Source of the DNA: Spinacia oleracea | Lineage: Eukaryota > Streptophyta > Magnoliopsida > Caryophyllales > Amaranthaceae | Assembly (NCBI RefSeq): GCF_020520425.1 | Contig: NC_079488.1 | Location: 3,573,747-3,637,746 of the forward strand | Reading direction: 5' to 3' | DNA: 64,000 nt | Shown: positions 51,556 through 63,253 of the stretch, piece by piece | Numbering within the stretch: the stretch's first letter is position 1 | Layout of the letters: each line of letters opens with the position of its first letter | Notes under the pieces: model-generated | Database searches by the model: none | The model's input: only the letters and a program-made list of their open reading frames with translations | What the model was told of the DNA's origin: nothing | Made by a program: the position numbers and the translations under genes

Positions 51556-52085
51556 TTTTAAAGAGGTAGGACACACCGCTGTCCCCCAGCAGATTTTTGC
51601 CCCATACCCAAGGGTAAAATAGTTTTCGCTTAATGCGTTGAAAAGTCAAACAAAGTACTAAGTATCGGCAACAACGCCGGTAATTAATACAACAATGCCA
51701 ATATTTTAATACAACAATGAAAGTATTTATGCAAATGATGACAATTAGTTATATAAACACTTCGTATAAATACCTTTACCCGTTCATTTAATCTGCAATA
51801 CTTTTACTCATTCATTTAAGTGGTTCATTTACTTTTTCTATTTCATTTCATTTCATTTTTTTGGGTGGTCATGACAGATTTTAATACAACAATGACAGTA
51901 TATATACAATAATGATAATACTTATATGACCGTTGACAATATGTAACAAGTTATCAACACTTTTACCCATCTATTTATGGGGTGGGCCATCTTTTCCTAT
52001 TTTCTTTCTTTTACTTTTTTTTTTGGGTGGGTATGGGGCAAAAATCCGTTGGGGGACAGCGGTGTATCCTGCCTCATTTTTAAAG
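51556..52085. mobile_element. DNA transposon relic with 50-bp inverted repeats
   Basis: GAGGTAGGACACACCGCTGT with CCCCCAGC and GATTTTTGCCCCATACCC (about 51563-51612) faces its reverse complement at about 52027-52077 with several mismatches. TTTTAAAG occurs at both outer borders (51556-51563 and 52078-52085), so an 8-bp hAT-like duplication is likely. The inside is AT-rich and non-coding. Confidence 0.55.
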
Positions 52086-52769
52086 GGGCTTTCATTGATT
52101 TTATCGACGAAAACTGGAAAGCCCCAATCTTTATTATTTCCTTGGTTTTTACCTTTATTTTGTTTGTTTCTTAGGTTTATAATAACGTTTTCTCTTTGTA
52201 CAAAAAACTTTTCTCCCCCCGAATATAGGGTTTTTCTTCTCACTTGAGGGAGAATTTTTTCTTAGGCTATAGGATCTTAAATGTGTTGCGCATGAGGGAA
52301 ATATTGTAGTTAATTTCGCAAGAAAAATTAAATCAACGGCGAAGATTTGTGCGATGTCGCGGTAGACCGGTAGTTGTCAGTTGTACATCTACAATCAATT
52401 AAATTGGATTTAATTCAATTTCAAAACTACAACAGATCCAAAGACCCCTTCGTTGAAGGATGTATCAAACAACGATGTATACAAGATGTTCGATGTGCGA
52501 CGATCGTACGTAGATGAAAAGAAATTTATTTGATTCGATTTGTTATGCATTTGATAGATTCACGTCTCTTTTATAGATGTCGTATGACTTTTTATCAATG
52601 AATTCATTATTTAAAAATAATTAAACATCATGGGAATCATGTTTTTTTTTTCCAGTGTGATTATTGCTTTTATACTATTTTCTCCACCTCATTCGATATT
52701 CACACCATTCTCTCTCTCCTCCTTTTATATATTTCATACGACGTTTTTTGTTTAAAAAATAAAATAATT
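52086..52769. other. Intergenic stretch without recognised features
   Basis: AT-rich sequence between two transposon relics. No coding frame, RNA gene or repeat structure was recognised. Confidence 0.4.
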
Positions 52770-53058
52770 TACTTTCTCAGTTCGGTTTTAGTTGCAACCT
52801 TATTGCTCACCCAATTTTTACAATACAAGTTGATTGGTAAAAGTTACATTCATGCCCCAATCTTCAGATATATAAAGGAGAAAGCGTGGGTTATTGAACA
52901 TGTATAAGGCTGGTTTGATAAAGTCAAGTGGATAAATTAAGTTGCTAAAAATAGAAAAGTTTCAAGTAGTGGATAAAATTGCTAAGAACAGAAAAGTTGC
53001 AAGTAAAAAGAAATGCCCCAAATAAAAACGTTGCAACTAAAAGAGAACGGAGGTAGTA
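52770..53058. mobile_element. Stowaway-type MITE downstream of PUB42
   Basis: The element 52772-53056 is flanked by TA. The left end is CTTTCTCAGTTCGGTTTTAG then TTGCAACC; the right end is GTTGCAACTAAAAG then AGAACGGAGGTAG. The CTCCGTT-type end and TA duplication fit Stowaway. Confidence 0.65.
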
Positions 53059-53649
53059 AAAAAAAGATACACTACCATTAATTATTTAATTGTGAATCGT
53101 GTAATATGGAATATATATACCAGTGTTTTTATACAAACATGAAAATTAATATAAGAGGGAGAGAGTAGATTGATAGTCTAAACATGAAGGAAGTAGGCAA
53201 GCCTATTTGTGAAATTAGGTTTGAGAACTAGTCTTGATAGTTTCAATCTACTATCACTATAAAAGTGCAATGTAAACATTTTCATGCTCCTTGTGTTTTT
53301 CTCAACATTCTTTAATGCAAATACAGTTACTCAATACTCCTTTAATAGCTTGAACTCTTGAAACCTTTTCTGATAAAAAGTTGTTAGATGAAAGAGATCA
53401 ACTGCACAATTCAACAGTAAATAGATTCATGGTCTCAATTCCACCAATATTACTGCAGGAAATCCCTTTCTTGCAGGGATTTCCTGTATGCATAAAGAGC
53501 AATACATTAGTTAAGTCTATACAAAAGTTTTTTTAATTTCTTCATCATTCTGTTTATTTCTAGATCAGCTTCTACTCAATCTTTCATTCTAATATCATAT
53601 ATTCATATCGTTGACAGTTGACAGTTGACAGTCACCATTGGAAAACAAA
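53059..53649. other. Downstream flank of the PUB42-like gene
   Basis: AT-rich, no gene recognised. The part next to 53650 should be the 3' untranslated region of the minus-strand gene. GTTGACAGTTGACAGTTGACA is a short direct repeat at about 53611-53631. Confidence 0.4.
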
Positions 53650-56600
53650 CTAAGTGGTGAAGGTACCAGTGAGACTCGGCATCTTATCAAGGTACCTTAA
53701 AATGTTTTCTGCCATCTGCCTCGTGTATGCATCCCTCCCATGGTGGAAAGCAGTCACCACTGTAATATAAAACAACTTATCCTGTGATACAACAAATACA
53801 GATCTTTCCTCACCTTTCACTAAGAACCTTTCAATCACCCAAAATGCTTTCTGCCACAAAATTTCATTCTTGTGATACCGTACTGCTTTCAAAACTCGTT
53901 GTGTCATATTCATCTCATCGAGCATTTTCACACAGTGTTCCACATCAACCTTATCATCCAGTAATGTAGATAATGCTGATAATGCTGCTTCTGCAACCTG
54001 AACATTCTGATGATCCAGACATGTTAACAGTTTCTCAACTGCTCCTGCTTCAATCAAGCAGAACGTGTCTTGTTTGGAGCAAACACCTTTGTGAGCTACA
54101 CAAGGTTCTACTACTTTGGTTTTCCTTGATGACCTAAAGAACAAGTACAATTTATAACTAAAATAAGTTTTGATAAGTTCAGGAAAAATAAGGGTCGACC
54201 AAGTACAATTTATAACTAAAGTAAGTTTTGATAATCATCATTATCATTACCATTATCATTACCCCATTGCCTCAAAGAGGCTCCTGCAAGAAGCGGGGTA
54301 AGGGGGGGTCGGGTGTACGCAACCTTACCCCTGCAATTGCAGAGAGGTTGTTTTCAATTGACCCAAAAGTGATAATGAGACGATAACGGGAAGACCATCT
54401 TCTACTACATGGAAAGGAAGCGAAGAGGTTTTAAGAGTCATTTTGCTTTAGTCCATTACATCCCACAGCCAAAAGAACAAATGAATCTTTGGCTCCATCG
54501 GAAGTGGACAGAAAGTAAGTTTTGATAAGTTCTAATAAATTTTGATAAGTCTAGTTACGTAAAGATAAATTCAGATAAGATAAGTCCAGGAAAAATAAGT
54601 GAAAAACAGGTGAATAGAACGCACCCTAAACAACTTGGCTTGTCGAAAAGGTTGAAGAAGAACTTCTTGCGCTTTCTTTGTGTCCGGTGTTGTGGTGGTG
54701 GCTTTGAGAGACGGACTGATTGTGCAGAGAGTTTCTCTAATCCAGTAGCAGCAAGAATTTGTACCTCATCTGATGATGTTTCCATTAGCAAATCAGTAAA
54801 CACTGCAGTAAAACTGTGTTTTTTAGCCAGAAACAGAATCTGTGAATCATACAGTGTTGCTGTGAATCTGACAAGTACACCCACTAGCCCCTCCAAGTAC
54901 ATACAGGCATAGTTGTTATTCTTTCGTGTTCCACTTGTTTGGATTAATTGACTTATTGATTGCAAGATTCCAGGGATTGTTTCCTTGTTGAGTTGCAAAG
55001 CCAAATTGAGACCGAGGTTTTGATGAGGAAGTTTACTCAGAAATGTTACTGATAAAGCTTGCCTTTCAGTGATCTGATTATGATTAGAAGGGCTTTGTAA
55101 GAGAGCCTCAGTTTGGCCGTCTGTTTTGCAAAGTCTCTCAATGACCAAATTCCCTATGTGCGGTGACAGTAGAGTTAGAAGCTTAATAGCTGCAACAGCA
55201 ATTTTGACACTTGGGTGGTTGATGAGTTCAACAAGTGTGTAGCTTGCTTCACTTTCCTTAACAGCAGATGAAACTGGATTGTTATTGTTATTATTATCTG
55301 ACTCCTTAGATTTTTTCGCCACGCAATAGAGGATTCTGATAAGATTCAGATTCAGGTCATCTGGGGTGGAACTTTTTATCATGTAAACGATGTTGAACAC
55401 GAAATAACTTGATACCATGGTATGTCCTTGAGTATTTATAGTCAGGTTCTCAAACTCAATCCCAGATTCAAGGATGTTTGCTATTATTGCAGAAGCTTCT
55501 TTAAGTGAATCAACTGGTTCACTGTATAATTTTTTGGTGGTAAACATTTCTTCAACCATAGTTCTTACAATTCCAGCTTCCACCAGTATCTTACCACTGG
55601 CAGAGTAAGAGGATATCTGAACAAGGGCTTTAAAGACATCTTTTCTAGTCAAGGGATTTTCATTGTGCAACATTTGGATGAGTACAGGAGTTATCTTCTC
55701 CGCCACATAAGTCTTGCTTTCATCTTCAAGTATTATTTCACCAAGGTAGCTAATCATTTCCAACTTTCTCTCTTCAGATCCTGCTCATAGTTTCAAGATT
55801 TTTATGATTTAGGTCATTTTATCTTGGTAAAATTGTCAAAAAGTACCTTGTTTTTAGGTCACTTTGTGAACTACCCTCCGTTTCTTAAAGACCTTTACGG
55901 TTACTATTTGCACAAATATTGAGACTAAAGTAGAAAAAAATTGGTTTAATAAAATAAAATATGGATAAAGTAAGAGAAATGTGTAAAAAGGTGGGTGGGT
56001 GTAAGAAAAAAAATGAATAACGCAAGAGAAAGTGAGTGGAAAATTGTAATATTGTGGGGTAAGAAGGGCAAGGTAGTAAATTTTCATGTACAAAAATAGA
56101 ATAAAGCAAAGTGTAAAGAACATTATGAAACAGAGTAAAACGGAAAGTGTAAAGATATTGGTTTGATTTTGTCAAAAAGTACCTTGAATAAAAATTTGGT
56201 TTGAACGGAATGTTGATTGTTTGGCCGGAAATGTTGGCAAAAGGTCTCATTTTTAATACAAACTGTTAATTCAAGATACTTTCAGACAAAATCAAACCAA
56301 TAAGGTACTAGTTCACAAAGTGACCTAAAACAAGGTACTTTTTGACAATATTACCTTTTATCTGAATGTAATGACTACTGCAACATGGTAACAGAAATCA
56401 CAAGGAGAAACTGACATGAATGGATAAATGGTGACTAAAAACAATGAGAAGTAAATGTTAGGGGATTTTACCTTCAACTAAGTTTCTAAGAAATGGTTCC
56501 AAATATCCATTTTCTGCTATGAACCTGATATTGTTGGGACACTGCTCCATATTTCTCAGAATTTGATCTGCTGCTTCTGAAGCAAAGGCGTCTACAGATC

Positions 56601-59600
56601 TGTTGTATTTGGTTTGGAGCAGAATCAGAATTCCTCCAGTGACATGACCTATTTTCTCTGAGAGAATTTTACACTTGGAAAACTCAATTAAGAGTAACAA
56701 TGCAGCGTGCCTTATCGGTTGGTAGCTGGATGACAACATTTTGATTGTTGCAGATATTGCTGGTGTCTTCGCAATTTGCTCCTGCTTATACATCATTGTT
56801 AGGCCCTGTTCTTTTTGGTTTCATTTCATTTCATTTCATTTCAGTTCAGTTCAGTTCAGTTCAGTCCGGTGAATAACAAATAGTCTCAGTACAGACCTTG
56901 TTAACTCCTTTTGTGCATTAAAAGTGTACAAAACACAGAACAACTTATGTTGGTCTAAGACAATTATTACAGCACTGGACATATTTGTTCTCTTACAGCT
57001 GATAGTCTGATACATTTCTTCTTTTGTGTCTTTCTGTTAGCTGATAACTACCTCTCGTTTCATTTGCCCCTACTTCCTATTGTTTAGCCAGAATTAACAT
57101 TCATGTTTCAAATTTGACTCCGTTCTATTCGACTTGTTTTTTCTGAACTTATATTATTAGAACTTATCTAAGCTTATCTGAACTTATACTATCTGAAAAG
57201 ACTTATTTTGTCTGAAATAAACTTATTTGTGTGTGAAAATGTCTGTAAAATTGTCTGAAATAAGTCAAAATAAGTCCAACACAACAGAGCCTAGCTTAAC
57301 GGGAGAGGGGTATAAGAAAGAAGGCACAAACCTTTGCTTCATCTTCCTGGACTATTAGCCGAATCATTTCTAACACAGCACATCTTACAATCCTGTCTCT
57401 CAACTCCAGAAGCCTGACAAGCAATGGTATTATTCCAATGTTGTGCACTTCTTTTTTCTTCTTGGGACTCTTTAGGAAGATCTTCTTCAAATCATTCAAT
57501 GCTGCAAGTATCATACTCTCTGTAGTACTGCCTATGGACAAAGCTGTATGGATGTTTTTGAGTCGTGCAGAATCATTTCTGTCTTTCCATTCATGAATTA
57601 TGTTTCTTAAAGCTATATTAGGACTCATACCCTTGCTTTGAAGCTTTTCTCTGGTGATAGGACAGTTAACTTCTTCTGAATTTCCAATTTTTGTGAAATA
57701 TTCTGTGATCGCGCTCCTTTCATAGGTCATTCCATTACTTATGGTCACTGGATCATCCATGATCTGGTTTGTAAGTGGACAAATGAAACTCTTATACATT
57801 GGCTCCATATGGTTAGCACCTTCTAGACCTGTCCAAAAAAAAAGAGATTATAAGAAATTTTAAACATGTTGTTACTATTGTTGGATGTAATTGAATTATA
57901 CGTCACTAGATTAGGCCCCGTGCACGCACGGATATTATAAAATTATAATTTGACCATTTTTTTTTATAAAATATTTGAGTAACAAAGAATTTTTCGAAAA
58001 TAAAGTAGTATGCAGTACAAAGATTTTGACAAATTCTTAAAAGATTCATATAGTTTTAGTCAAACATACTGATTTTTTTTCATAAAAAGTTATTGAAAGA
58101 AATAAATGAATAAAAAAAGGAATTTTTTTTTTTTGGCGGGAAGATTTTTTCACCAAAAGTGACACATGTCATTCCTGGTGTCTGTTTTAGTATAATGTAA
58201 TACATTTTGTGGATGAATTTGACTAAAAATAAACTTGCGAACGGAAAATTGTTAATTTGGGTGCATATTTTGTATATTTATTACACAAATTAACAAAAAT
58301 ATATTACGCGTTTTAAAATCTCTCAACCCGTTGGGTCGACCTGAACCCAAAAGTTCTGGTCTTGAGCAAGCATTTGTAAACCCGAACCCGAAAGTGACCT
58401 ACCCGAATTAACGTGAACCCAAAACTTACTTTTCATAACCCGACCCGACCGACCCGACCGACAGGTCTAGTACTACTTACTCATGTTTCCACTGAGTCTT
58501 AGGCTGCTTTCACTTGTACTTCCATGGGGTTCCATTAGCTGGGGACTATCTGATTTTTCTGAAGGATGACATACCATGCTGGTTGAGTAGAGGTCTGATT
58601 CTATTGGTATTGATTCTATACTTGAGTACTGATTTTCCAGCTCCATTTTCTGTTTATCAGGGTTGATTTCTTGAACTGGATTAATCTTAAAACAAACTTT
58701 TTTCATCTCCTCTGAAAGTGAGCAGACTGTGATTTTTGCATACTCTTCATCCTTGAATGCTGATGATGGTATTAAACTCAAGTCCTGACCCATATGATTA
58801 ATAATCACTTGTAGCTTTTTTATTGTGTTTTTCACTTCATGCTCCATTATGAATATAGTTAGTCCATTTTGTTGTTGAAGTTCTTCCAATATCCCCTTTG
58901 CCAAATCACTGCTTAAACATAGAGATCGGAGTATCTCAGTTTCATGATCAGATGGGGTGTTCTCTAAAGTAGTCTGAAGCTCTTTGATAGCTGAAGAAGT
59001 ACGGTAGAAATAGCTTCCTATTGCAAGGAAGGTGTTCTGTTCTATCTTTGCACTTGGAATGGATGCTGTTATTTCTATAAGTGATGCTAGCAATTGTTTG
59101 GTATTTCTCATAAAATTCTTTACATCATCCAACTGAGGAACATGGAGTAAAAAAAGAAAGTGTTATATAACTTATATCGAATAGTATGGATGATTTCATT
59201 TCAGTCACGCTTTTTTATTCTTAATTTCGTAGTGTATGAAGTGCATGTATGTGATGATTGTAAAGATTTGAGAAACTATCATTTGGGTTTGAATTGGGAT
59301 GAGGTGAACTATGAGGGAAACTGTTATAACAGAAGCAAGAAAGACAATTAAGAAACGTAAATAAAGAACACAGATATTTAACGTGGTTCACTAACAATGT
59401 GTTAGCTACGTCCACATGCAGAGGAGAGGAAAGCTAGCTTTATTGATCTTGAGGAATATAATTTGTTTACAGAATACAACTAGGTCATGACCTAAAGAGT
59501 TTATATAGTACTCCCCAGATAGATGCGGAAAAGCCCAGAAAACAGGCCCAAAACAGAACCCCGTGATGCGGCATTGCAGTAAAGGGACTTGACCGATTCA

Positions 59601-60439
59601 AGGCATATTCTAACAGAAACTTTAACTTCGTGTTTTTCCAGAATGGAAAATATGTTTCTATATCAGCTGTATGTTTCTTCTGTTTCCATGTATAAGTTTT
59701 AGGTTCTTCCATTTGGCCTGCTATAGCCTTCCATGATTATCTTTGCTGTTTCTGAAACATGTACAATTCGTTTAACTTACTGCTGATCATTCTGATCTCA
59801 CCTTAAACTATGTTTCAAATAATTTCTGACAAGCCTGTTATTTTGTTCCTAGGATGAGAATTGTGTATTGAAAGTTTACATGTTTTCTTCAAGTCAGAAA
59901 TCCTAAGTGAGTGATTTATGTTTGTAAAAGTTTCTTTAAATGCATTTGTAAAATGCATGATAGTTAAAACTTAAAGGAGTATGCAACATACATAAATAAA
60001 TAAGGCTCCGTTTGGTAGGGCGTAAAACATTTTCCTGAAAAACAGTTGTCCTCTATTTTCAATTTTACATTGTTTGGTTTGCAAAGGAGTGTAAAACCAT
60101 TTTCACTAGGAGTAAAATTGCTCTCCCAAAGATTGGAAACCCAATTTCCCTTCAAAATGAAGGGAAAACTGTTTTCCTTTCCTTTTCCTTATCTCTCTTG
60201 CACATTCCTCTCACTACCTGTTTACTTTCCCTTGCATTTTCCTTTCGTTTCATCATTTTCTTACATGGAACCAAACAACGGAAAACTAATTTTGGAATTA
60301 TGTTTTCCATGAAAATCATTTTACACTGAAAATGTTTTACACCCAACCAAATGGAGCCTAAAAAAGAAAAAATCAGAGGAGAAAAAGACTAGCAAAATAT
60401 TCGTACCAAAACATCAGCAACGGGTTTGCTTGTTGACAT
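53650..60439 (-). CDS. PUB42: U-box/armadillo E3 ubiquitin ligase, PUB42-like
   Basis: U-box proteins bind an E2 enzyme and pass ubiquitin to targets held by armadillo repeats. Exons in transcript order: 60439-60407, 59132-58481, 57828-57332, 56781-56472, 55780-54625, 54133-53650. Phases agree throughout and give 3132 nt, 1043 codons, near Arabidopsis PUB42 (about 1030 aa) and longer than PUB43/44. The start is MSTSKPVADVL. Residues 12-228 are a helical N-terminal domain. The U-box spans about 242-312 (KSFICPLTNQIMDDPVTI). The remainder is armadillo-like helical repeats, ending in AVEKLLTCLDHQNVQVAEAA and DKMPSLTGTFTT. The donor of exon 5 (54625) is the least certain border; GTGCGT there is the end of a MITE. 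An alternative donor about 35 bases earlier in the transcript also keeps phase. The gene looks complete. Confidence 0.87.
54134..54624. mobile_element. Last PUB42 intron, made largely of MITE and SINE sequence
   Basis: The left part repeats CAAGTACAATTTATAACTAA twice, with AAGTTTTGATAA units. 54232-54367 is an Au-like SINE copy in minus orientation. 54495-54628 is a MITE of the GTTCTATTC family ending GGTGAATAGAACGCACCC, so the predicted donor lies at the MITE end. Confidence 0.6.
54232..54367 (-). mobile_element. Au-like SINE copy 2 (partial)
   Basis: ATTACCCCATTGCCTCAAAG, GCGGGGTAAGGGGGGGTCGG and GCAACCTTACCCCTGCA match 62760-62884 closely. It has an (ATTATC)-type simple tail and no tRNA-like head. 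Confidence 0.6.
55817..56364. mobile_element. Fold-back Mutator-type MITE holding a Stowaway MITE, in PUB42 intron 4
   Basis: The outer element 55826-56355 begins GGTAAAATTGTCAAAAAGTA and ends TACTTTTTGACAATATTACC. TTTTATCTT (55817-55825) and TTTTATCTG (56356-56364) look like a 9-bp duplication with one mismatch. Inside, about 55871-56159 is a Stowaway-like MITE related to 26956-27240 in opposite orientation. It interrupts the outer element soon after GTGAACT. Confidence 0.75.
57117..57292. mobile_element. MITE of the GTTCTATTCGACTTATT family, copy 2, in PUB42 intron 3
   Basis: Begins GACTCCGTTCTATTCGACTT and ends AAGTCCAACACAACAGAGCC, imperfect inverted repeats. Inner AAACTTATTTGT and TCTGAAATAAG units match the copy at 51288. 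Confidence 0.6.
60001..60361. mobile_element. Tourist-type MITE in PUB42 intron 1
   Basis: The element 60004-60358 starts GGCTCCGTTTGGTAGGGCGT and ends ACCCAACCAAATGGAGCC, flanked by TAA on both sides. A 3-bp TAA duplication and GGCTCCGTTTGG-type ends fit PIF/Harbinger Tourist MITEs. Confidence 0.8.
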
Positions 60440-61110
60440 GACGCTGTTATAGCTTCCTGTATCGGTACAATGTTACTTGGTTCTTGTTCATGGAGATCGA
60501 TGCTTCTTAAGGCAAGCAAAGAGAGCTGTTCTTGAATTAGTCACCGGTTGTTGTTGCTTTTTCAGACTAATTACAACTTTTTATTGAGTTAATAATAACT
60601 TGCAGACTTCTTTCTGATGTCTATCTGGTTCTGCACTGTAAACTGTCATGAAAAAAGATTAAGATACTAATTGAAATCAGGCAGATTTGTATTAATAAAA
60701 ACTTTGTAGGATTAGAATATTCGATTAACGGTTAAGTTGGTTGTTTAATGATATGAAAAATATGGATAGATTGCAAAGAGGCAGACTTGGTTGCTAAAAC
60801 TGTGCAAGAAGACCTGGTAAGCACAATTTTAAGACTTTTTAAGACTTTTTCTTTCAAATTAATGTCATGTATCTATCATGAGTGGATGGACATTATGTTT
60901 CTAAACTGATTTGTTAATGATAGAATTGTTTTTCAATGATAGAATTGCTATCAATTGATTTGTTAATTTCTTTTACACATAAATTATTAATGCCGTGGTC
61001 CTCGTGGATGACAATTAGCTTAGTTGGTTTAGCATTGCAGACATCACGTGATGAAAATCTTATTAAAAGCATTTTCACGGCATGTTCAAATAAAAATTAT
61101 ATTGAGGAAC
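60440..61110. promoter_or_regulatory. Upstream region of the PUB42-like gene
   Basis: About 670 bp before the start codon (reading on the minus strand). AT-rich, no gene recognised. The promoter and 5' untranslated region should lie here; no specific element was identified. Confidence 0.4.
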
Positions 61111-61280
61111 CTTTGTTACCCGGACTCTTCATTTTACCTCAAATACCCGTGTCGATCCGCGACACTCGGACATGCGTATAGATGCTTGAACACTTCATTT
61201 TGAACTAAAATCATGTAACTTTTTAACAAAATAGTTGGGGGTATGTGTCCGACATAGGTATCCGAGTCCGGGTAACATAG
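61111..61280. mobile_element. hAT-type MITE relative of 42944-43137
   Basis: CTTTGTTACCCGGACTC at the left faces GAGTCCGGGTAACATAG at the right. The inside shares GTGTCCGACA- and ACTCTTCATTTTACCT-like stretches with the copy in PRMT intron 6, reversed. No 8-bp duplication was found, so it is an older copy. Confidence 0.65.
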
Positions 61281-62189
61281 TGTTGAAAACTCTCGAAACA
61301 CACAAAAATGTCTTTTCCCTTCAACTCAGTTTGCAGAATTGGACCATATCAATTCAAAAAAAAAAGATGGAGAACCCTGTGTTTTTGTAAGTCAAAGAAT
61401 TTAGTAATCAAATGAAGGTAATCTTGTAAACATAAAACATCAATGTCCTTTTACTACAAATTCAGATTCAATGGTTTTCCTTCTTGAAGCTAACAGGAAA
61501 TTGAAATGGATTGGAAGTGAAATAGGAAGGAAAAGATCAAACCATACAATAGGAAAAAAAGAAAGAATTATGTTTTTGGAAATAGGTTCAAGCAAACCTG
61601 CCATACTCGCACTCTCAGGGCCGTCAGGGGCATGCATGGAATAAAAACTCGGCCGAGTTAACTCGGCTCACCCGAGTTAATTGGGATTTTCAAGTTGGCG
61701 ATACGATATTTGCCGATTTGTCACGCCGTTTATGTGTGGCCTGTTCCTTAAAAAAACTGAATAAAAACAAGCTAAACATCTCATAATCCCTAATTCACAA
61801 TTTGGTTGCTTATAAATCTGTACAACAGAATGATAGCAGTTAGCACCAGAAATACTAAAATCGGGAAATGAATAACAAATTCATTGATTTAACAACCGCA
61901 TTATGTTTGATACAAAGATATTTTTCCCCTACAACCACATCAAAAACGTAAGGGATAGATTCTAACATTTTGGCACGAACGACCCCAGATGACAGAACCG
62001 AAACCTAGCTTAGTTCCTTTTTACATGTACACTAGCTATGCTTGCTTTTGGTTTCGAATACAACATGGTCAGAAAGCATGCACCAAACTCAGACACATGA
62101 ATTTACGTTGATTGAATTGACCAATATATTGCGCAGCAAAACTACGAATTCCCTTGCCAAAAAAAAAAAAAACTACGAATTCAGCAAAA
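61281..62189. other. Intergenic stretch, probable 3' side of the right-end gene
   Basis: No gene was recognised. AACTCGGCCGAGTTAACTCG near 61650 is a small palindrome. TACGAATTC and AGCAAAACTAC repeats flank an A run at about 62160-62171. Confidence 0.4.
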
Positions 62190-62312
62190 CTACAAATTCC
62201 TTTCTGCATCAACAGAGCCTGTACACTTGCTTACGTCCTCTGTAACAGCCTCAGAGCCATTAGCAGTACAGACATCAAACTTCCGCCTCTTTGCTGCCAA
62301 TCGAGGCCTCAA
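62190..62312 (-). CDS. Probable last exon of an unrecognised gene
   Basis: On the minus strand a frame of 40 codons plus TAG opens directly after the acceptor CTTCTTGCAG. The peptide begins LRPRLAAKRRKFDVCTANGS and has host-like composition, with a short basic stretch (AAKRRK). It probably belongs with the exon at about 63066-63175 to a minus-strand gene whose main part lies right of the window. The product was not recognised. Confidence 0.5.
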   Translation of the reverse strand: MRPRLAAKRRKFDVCTANGSEAVTEDVSKCTGSVDAERNL

Positions 62313-63065
62313 CTGCAAGAAGAAATGAAACCCGAGTTTATTACCAAACAGAATAAATCAATTTTTTTTCTGCAGCAACAAATAACCTTCCAGCCAAAGC
62401 ACCATGTGAATATTTCTCACTACAAACTGGTAGTTCAAACCCAACTTTCCTACCCAACCTTCATGAATCAGCCTGATTCATGGAATTAAAACTCGGTCGT
62501 TCCGTAACGGATTTTGGATTTACCGTTCCGCGAAACCCCCGTTAAATAATGGTGCGACAAAAATCATATCTTTCTACCCGCATCGCCCGTTACATAACGG
62601 TGACTCGCCGCATTAGAACGCTTTTTTTGTTCCGTTACACCTTTCTTTTGTACAAATTGTACACAAAATATTTTAGTAATTAGTTATGTATTTTAAAAAC
62701 AAGATATTTTGTATGATCATTTGTATGTCCCTCTAGCATTATAATGGGGTTTGTTAGATTCATTATCATCATTATTATCATTACCCCATTGCCTCAAAGA
62801 GGCTCCCGCAAGGAGCGGGGTAAGGGGGGTCGGGTGTGCGCAACCTTACCCCTGCAATGCCAGAGAGGTTGTTTCCAATTGATTTGGGGTTTGTTAGATT
62901 GTGTTGAAATAATGTTTTTTAAACTTAAGAGGTATAAACAAAGCTTAAACTTATTAATATGATTTTTTGAGAGAATTCACACCGCATTAGCCGAGATCCG
63001 TTCTATTTATCTGTTACAAGCGGTTTCCGCGATAACGCGATCGCGACCATATCCGCGATTTTTTT
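62313..63065 (-). other. Repeat-rich intron of the right-end gene
   Basis: Contains an Au-like SINE copy (62760-62884, minus), and at both sides TE-like sequences with CCGTTACATAACGG, CCGTAACGG and ATAACGCGATCGCGAC motifs. The left and right TE pieces may be the two ends of one diverged element. Confidence 0.4.
62760..62884 (-). mobile_element. Au-like SINE copy 3 (partial)
   Basis: Nearly the same as 54232-54367: ATTACCCCATTGCCTCAAAG, GAGCGGGGTAAGGGGGGTCG and GCAACCTTACCCCTGCA, with an (ATTATC)-type tail. The tRNA-like head is missing. Confidence 0.6.
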
Positions 63066-63175
63066 CTGTGGCCTGATTAGCCTCATAAGTCATACTGTCG
63101 CAGAGCTGGACAACACTTGCTGACGGTTTCAATGGGGAAGTATCAGACAGTTGTTGCTTATTCAATTGCAAACAT
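63066..63175 (-). CDS. Probable internal exon of the right-end gene
   Basis: On the minus strand a frame follows the acceptor CATGACAG and reads CLQLNKQQLSDTSPLKPSAS and on to MTYEANQATE. Composition and codon use look like a host protein. The downstream end is unclear because a repeat begins right after it. Product not recognised. Confidence 0.4.
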
Positions 63176-63214
63176 CTGTCATGAGTCAACACGGATAAAA
63201 TAATGTTCAACCCA

Positions 63215-63253
63215 CCCCCCCCCCCCCCCCCCCCCCCCCCCACACACACACAC
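63215..63253. repeat. Poly-C run followed by an AC microsatellite
   Basis: Twenty-seven C followed by six AC units. The length is likely unstable and poorly assembled. Confidence 0.9.

Noticed and set aside
58430-58465. CCCGACCCGACC repeats as telomere- or origin-like sequence
   Set aside because: A short simple repeat also seen at 40212; it does not match the plant telomere unit and no other signal supports a function.
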